From Actinocatenispora rupis (GTDB lineage Bacteria; Actinomycetota; Actinomycetes; Mycobacteriales; Micromonosporaceae), in NCBI RefSeq assembly GCF_016861975.1, contig NZ_BOMB01000010.1, forward strand, positions 186,001 to 250,000: a stretch of DNA of 64,000 nt, read 5' to 3'. The position numbers were made by a program, and so were the translations under genes. Below the pieces are notes generated by a model. That model saw only the letters and a program-made list of their open reading frames with translations, was not told where the DNA came from and made no database searches. Positions 61,988 to 64,000 of the stretch are shown here, piece after piece; position 1 is the first letter of the stretch, and every line of letters starts with the position of its first letter.

Positions 61988-62608
61988 TCAGCGGTACGCG
62001 GCGAGGAAGGCGCGGACGCCGGCGGTGGCGTAGTGGTCGAGTTCGGCCTCGGTGTGCTGCGGGCTGCCGTGGAACATGGCGCGGTTGACCGGGATCCACA
62101 GCAGCAGCCCGGCGAAGTGGTGCGCTGCGAGGAGCGGTTCGTCGGCGTGCAGCACGCCCTTCTCGGTGAGTCGCCGGAACGTGTCGGCGAGGGTGCCGAG
62201 CACCCGCTCGAACCCCTGCTCGTACCAGGTGGCGCCGAGTTCGGGGAAGGTGTCGGCGTTGGCGATGACGAGGCGCCGCAGCTGGAAGACCTCTGCCCCG
62301 GTGAGGGCGGCGAGGAACTGCCGGGCGAGCGCGTGGAGGTTCTCCTCCAACGTGTCCGCCTCGGCCGGTACGTCGGCGACGAGGTCGACCATCCCGTCGA
62401 CCCGGTCGGTGGTGCCCAGGACGATCTCGGCGAACAGCTTCTCCTTGTCCGCGAAGTGCTTGTAGACGGTCTGTTTGGACACCGCGGCGCGTTTCGCGAT
62501 GTCGTCCATGTTGGTGCCGGCGAAGCCCTTCGCCAGGAAGACGCCGGTCGCGGCGTCCAGGATCGCCTGGTGCTTGCGGGCCGACCGGGTCGGCTCGTTC
62601 TCTGACAT
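61988..62608 (-). CDS. TetR/AcrR-family transcriptional regulator
   Basis: A 206-residue repressor. The helix-turn-helix reads AILDAATGVFLAKGFAGTNM and DDIAKRAAVSKQTVYKHFAD. The C-terminal TetR_C_7-like (AefR-like) domain has FQLRRLVIANADTFPELGAT. GAGGAGGCGAT before the ATG at 62608 makes this the likely start; an alternative ATG lies at 62626. It is divergent from a DUF998 gene, with two copies of a 15-bp palindromic operator in the 101-bp gap. Confidence 0.92.
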   Translation of the reverse strand: MSENEPTRSARKHQAILDAATGVFLAKGFAGTNMDDIAKRAAVSKQTVYKHFADKEKLFAEIVLGTTDRVDGMVDLVADVPAEADTLEENLHALARQFLAALTGAEVFQLRRLVIANADTFPELGATWYEQGFERVLGTLADTFRRLTEKGVLHADEPLLAAHHFAGLLLWIPVNRAMFHGSPQHTEAELDHYATAGVRAFLAAYR

Positions 62609-62629
62609 ATCGCCTCCTCGCTTCATAGT

Positions 62630-62671
62630 ACTGGACAGTCCAGTTCTCGCTTGGGTACTGTACCGTCCAGT
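62630..62671. promoter_or_regulatory. Two TetR operator copies
   Basis: ACTGGACAGTCCAGT (62630-62644) is a perfect 7+1+7 palindrome. ACTGTACCGTCCAGT (62657-62671) is a second copy with one arm mismatch, 27 bp away. They lie between the TetR start and the DUF998 start. Confidence 0.82.
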
Positions 62672-62709
62672 TCCCGCGGTGGCGGGGCACGAACGAGAGA
62701 GGTCCCCGC

Positions 62710-63354
62710 ATGACCCACCCCAACCCCCTCCGACCTGCGAGTACGCCAGCCCGCGCGCTGCTCGTCGCCGGCGCCGTCGCGGGTCCGCTGTTCCTCGTCA
62801 CCGGTGTGGCCGGCGGCCTGGCCCGGGACGGCTTCGACTTCACCCGCAACGCCCTCAGCCAGCTCAGCCTCGGCACGTACGGCTGGGTCCAGATCACGGC
62901 GTTCGTCCTCACCGGACTGCTCGCCGTCGCCGGCGCGGTCGGCGTACGGCGGGCGCTGCGCGGCGCACCCGGCGGTACCTGGGCGCCCCCGGTGATCGCC
63001 GTCTTCGGGGTGTCGTTCCTCGTCGCGGCGGTGTTCCGGGCCGACCCCGGCCGGGGCTTCCCCGCCGGTACGCCCGATCTCGCGCCCGCCGCGCTGAGCG
63101 CGCACGGCACCGTACACATGGCCGCTGCCGGGACCGGTTTCCTCGCGCTGTGCGTGGCGTTCCTGGTACTGGCGCGGCACTTCGCGGCGCGCGGCCACCG
63201 CGGCTGGGCGATCGGGTGCCGGGTCGTACCGGTCGGTGTGGTCGCCGGGTTCGCCGGCTCGGCCGCGGCACCGCTGGCGTTCACGCTCGGGGCGGCGCTC
63301 GGGCTGGTGTGGCTCACCGCCGTCATCGCCCGGCTCCGCGCCACCACCGACTGA
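62710..63354 (+). CDS. DUF998 family membrane protein
   Basis: A 214-residue protein with six membrane segments. VAGGLARDGFDFTRNALSQL followed by SLG is the DUF998 signature between helices 1 and 2, and HMAAAGTGFLAL a later helix. The function is unknown. It is under the probable control of the divergent TetR regulator and is followed 35 bp on by the DUF4287 gene. Confidence 0.9.
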   Translation: MTHPNPLRPASTPARALLVAGAVAGPLFLVTGVAGGLARDGFDFTRNALSQLSLGTYGWVQITAFVLTGLLAVAGAVGVRRALRGAPGGTWAPPVIAVFGVSFLVAAVFRADPGRGFPAGTPDLAPAALSAHGTVHMAAAGTGFLALCVAFLVLARHFAARGHRGWAIGCRVVPVGVVAGFAGSAAAPLAFTLGAALGLVWLTAVIARLRATTD

Positions 63355-63389
63355 CCACTTCCGTTGCGTACCAAGGAAAGGACACCGAC

Positions 63390-63602
63390 ATGAGCGAGCC
63401 CGTGAAAGGCCCCGCGAGCTACTTCCCGTCGATCGAGAAGAAGCACGGCAAGCCGATCGCGTACTGGCAGGAGCTGGTGCGGTCGTCGCCGCTGACCAAG
63501 CACATGGAACTGGTCGCCTGGCTCAAGGCCGAACACGGGCTGGGGCACGGGCACGCGAACGCCGTCGTCGCGTACACGCTGGCGCAGGACAGGGCGCGGT
63601 AA
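63390..63602 (+). CDS. DUF4287 family protein
   Basis: A 70-residue protein, MSEPVKGPASYFPSIEKKHG then AYWQELV and LKAEHGLGHGHANAVVAYTL, matching DUF4287 along its length. It has a helical HhH-like shape and the role is unknown. AAGGAAAGGAC precedes the ATG. It is probably co-transcribed with the DUF998 gene. Confidence 0.9.
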   Translation: MSEPVKGPASYFPSIEKKHGKPIAYWQELVRSSPLTKHMELVAWLKAEHGLGHGHANAVVAYTLAQDRAR

Positions 63603-63719
63603 CGGCGGCTCCGTCCCGCGTCGCGAATCCGTTCGGCTGGCGTGTCGATCCGGTGGGGCCGCCGTTCGACCTGAGGATGAGAGGGTCCGCACCGGGCCCC
63701 GGACCAGGGAGACACGACC

Positions 63720-64000
63720 ATGAAGTACATGCTGATCATGCGCGCCACCGACGAGACGCTGGAGGCGTACCGGGACGTGGAGTTCACGGACATCCTGGAT
63801 TCGATGGGGCGCTTCAACGACGAGATGATCCAGGCCGGCGTACTCATCGCCGCCGAAGGGCTGGACGACGCGGCGAAGGGCGTCGTGGTCGACTACTCGT
63901 CGCAGCCGCCGGTGGTGACCGACGGCCCGTACGGTGAGACCAAGGAACTGTTCGGCGGCTTCTGGATCCTCGACGTCGCCTCGCAGGAAGAGGCCGTGGA
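63720..64000 (+). CDS. YCII-family protein, cut by the window end
   Basis: The first 93 residues of a YCII/DGPF-domain protein: MKYMLIMRATDETLEAYRDV, then VTDGPYGETKELFGGFWIL, which is the DGPF motif. The fold is ferredoxin-like with a His/Asp pair thought to bind substrate; related genes often sit beside ECF sigma factors. The remainder is outside the window. Confidence 0.92.
   Translation, partial: MKYMLIMRATDETLEAYRDVEFTDILDSMGRFNDEMIQAGVLIAAEGLDDAAKGVVVDYSSQPPVVTDGPYGETKELFGGFWILDVASQEEAV

Noticed and set aside
1-64000. tRNA, rRNA or riboswitch
   Set aside because: No cloverleaf-like sequence, rRNA signature or recognisable riboswitch core was seen in the intergenic gaps.

Overview
The window is about 73% G+C, with dense codon bias toward GTAC-containing and GC-ending codons, frequent GTG starts, ATGA/GTGA stop-start overlaps and lipobox-bearing secreted proteins. 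That points to a filamentous actinomycete; the gene mix (AfsR/SARP regulator, LanKC-like kinase, ROK-controlled sugar transporter without its own ATPase) fits Streptomyces/Micromonosporaceae-type genomes. The species cannot be fixed from the sequence. The window is ordinary chromosome. I see no rRNA, tRNA, CRISPR array, prophage or insertion sequence.

Region 1-13 kb: a cell-envelope sugar cluster. On the minus strand it has a partial methyltransferase, a DUF2064 protein, a GT2 glycosyltransferase, an NAD-dependent epimerase and a GT39-like transferase. On the plus strand a membrane glycosyltransferase-like protein is coupled to an OmpR/HisKA two-component pair. Next comes a second two-component system whose operon includes a TAXI solute-binding protein. 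It is divergent from an amino acid permease, and a CTCAAG direct repeat lies between them.

Region 13-34 kb: small metabolic and resistance genes. These include a Gfo/Idh/MocA oxidoreductase, an FAD monooxygenase, TetR and MarR regulators, a family-5 oligopeptide-type binding lipoprotein, a GNAT-NUDIX fusion, an APH(3'')-type and an APH(6)-type phosphotransferase about 8 kb apart, an aldo/keto reductase and an MFS exporter. Two very large divergent TPR proteins sit at 23.6-29.0 kb; one carries a one-base frameshift. An ~89-bp tandem repeat array ends this part, followed by otsB.

Region 34-46 kb: a five-gene ROK / FAD-dependent oxidoreductase / sugar ABC transporter operon with a near-perfect palindrome in front of it. 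Then comes a secreted alkaline phosphatase with an 11-bp-spaced PHO-box-like array, a small lipoprotein, a membrane protein and an AfsR-type regulator.

Region 46-60 kb: a third TPR protein flanked by two direct copies of a 32-bp element, a DUF4870 protein, a beta-propeller lipoprotein, and an Asp/Glu racemase-like enzyme lacking its first catalytic residue. These are followed by a LanKC-type lyase+kinase protein with no cyclase domain next to a membrane glycosyltransferase, then AIM24, MerR, two GNATs and the remains of a histidine kinase that has lost its ATPase domain.

Region 59-64 kb holds the most striking unit: a macro-domain protein divergent from a protein fusing a UNG-family uracil-DNA-glycosylase-like domain (catalytic Asp replaced by Asn) to an R-S-ExE ADP-ribosyltransferase domain. 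I infer a DNA-directed ADP-ribosylation / de-ADP-ribosylation pair, analogous in logic to DarT/DarG. The window ends with a TetR regulator with two operator copies, a DUF998 protein, a DUF4287 protein and a truncated YCII protein.

A short palindromic element, roughly ACYGTCCACNNNGGACRGT, recurs more than a dozen times between genes, at gene ends and inside genes across the window.
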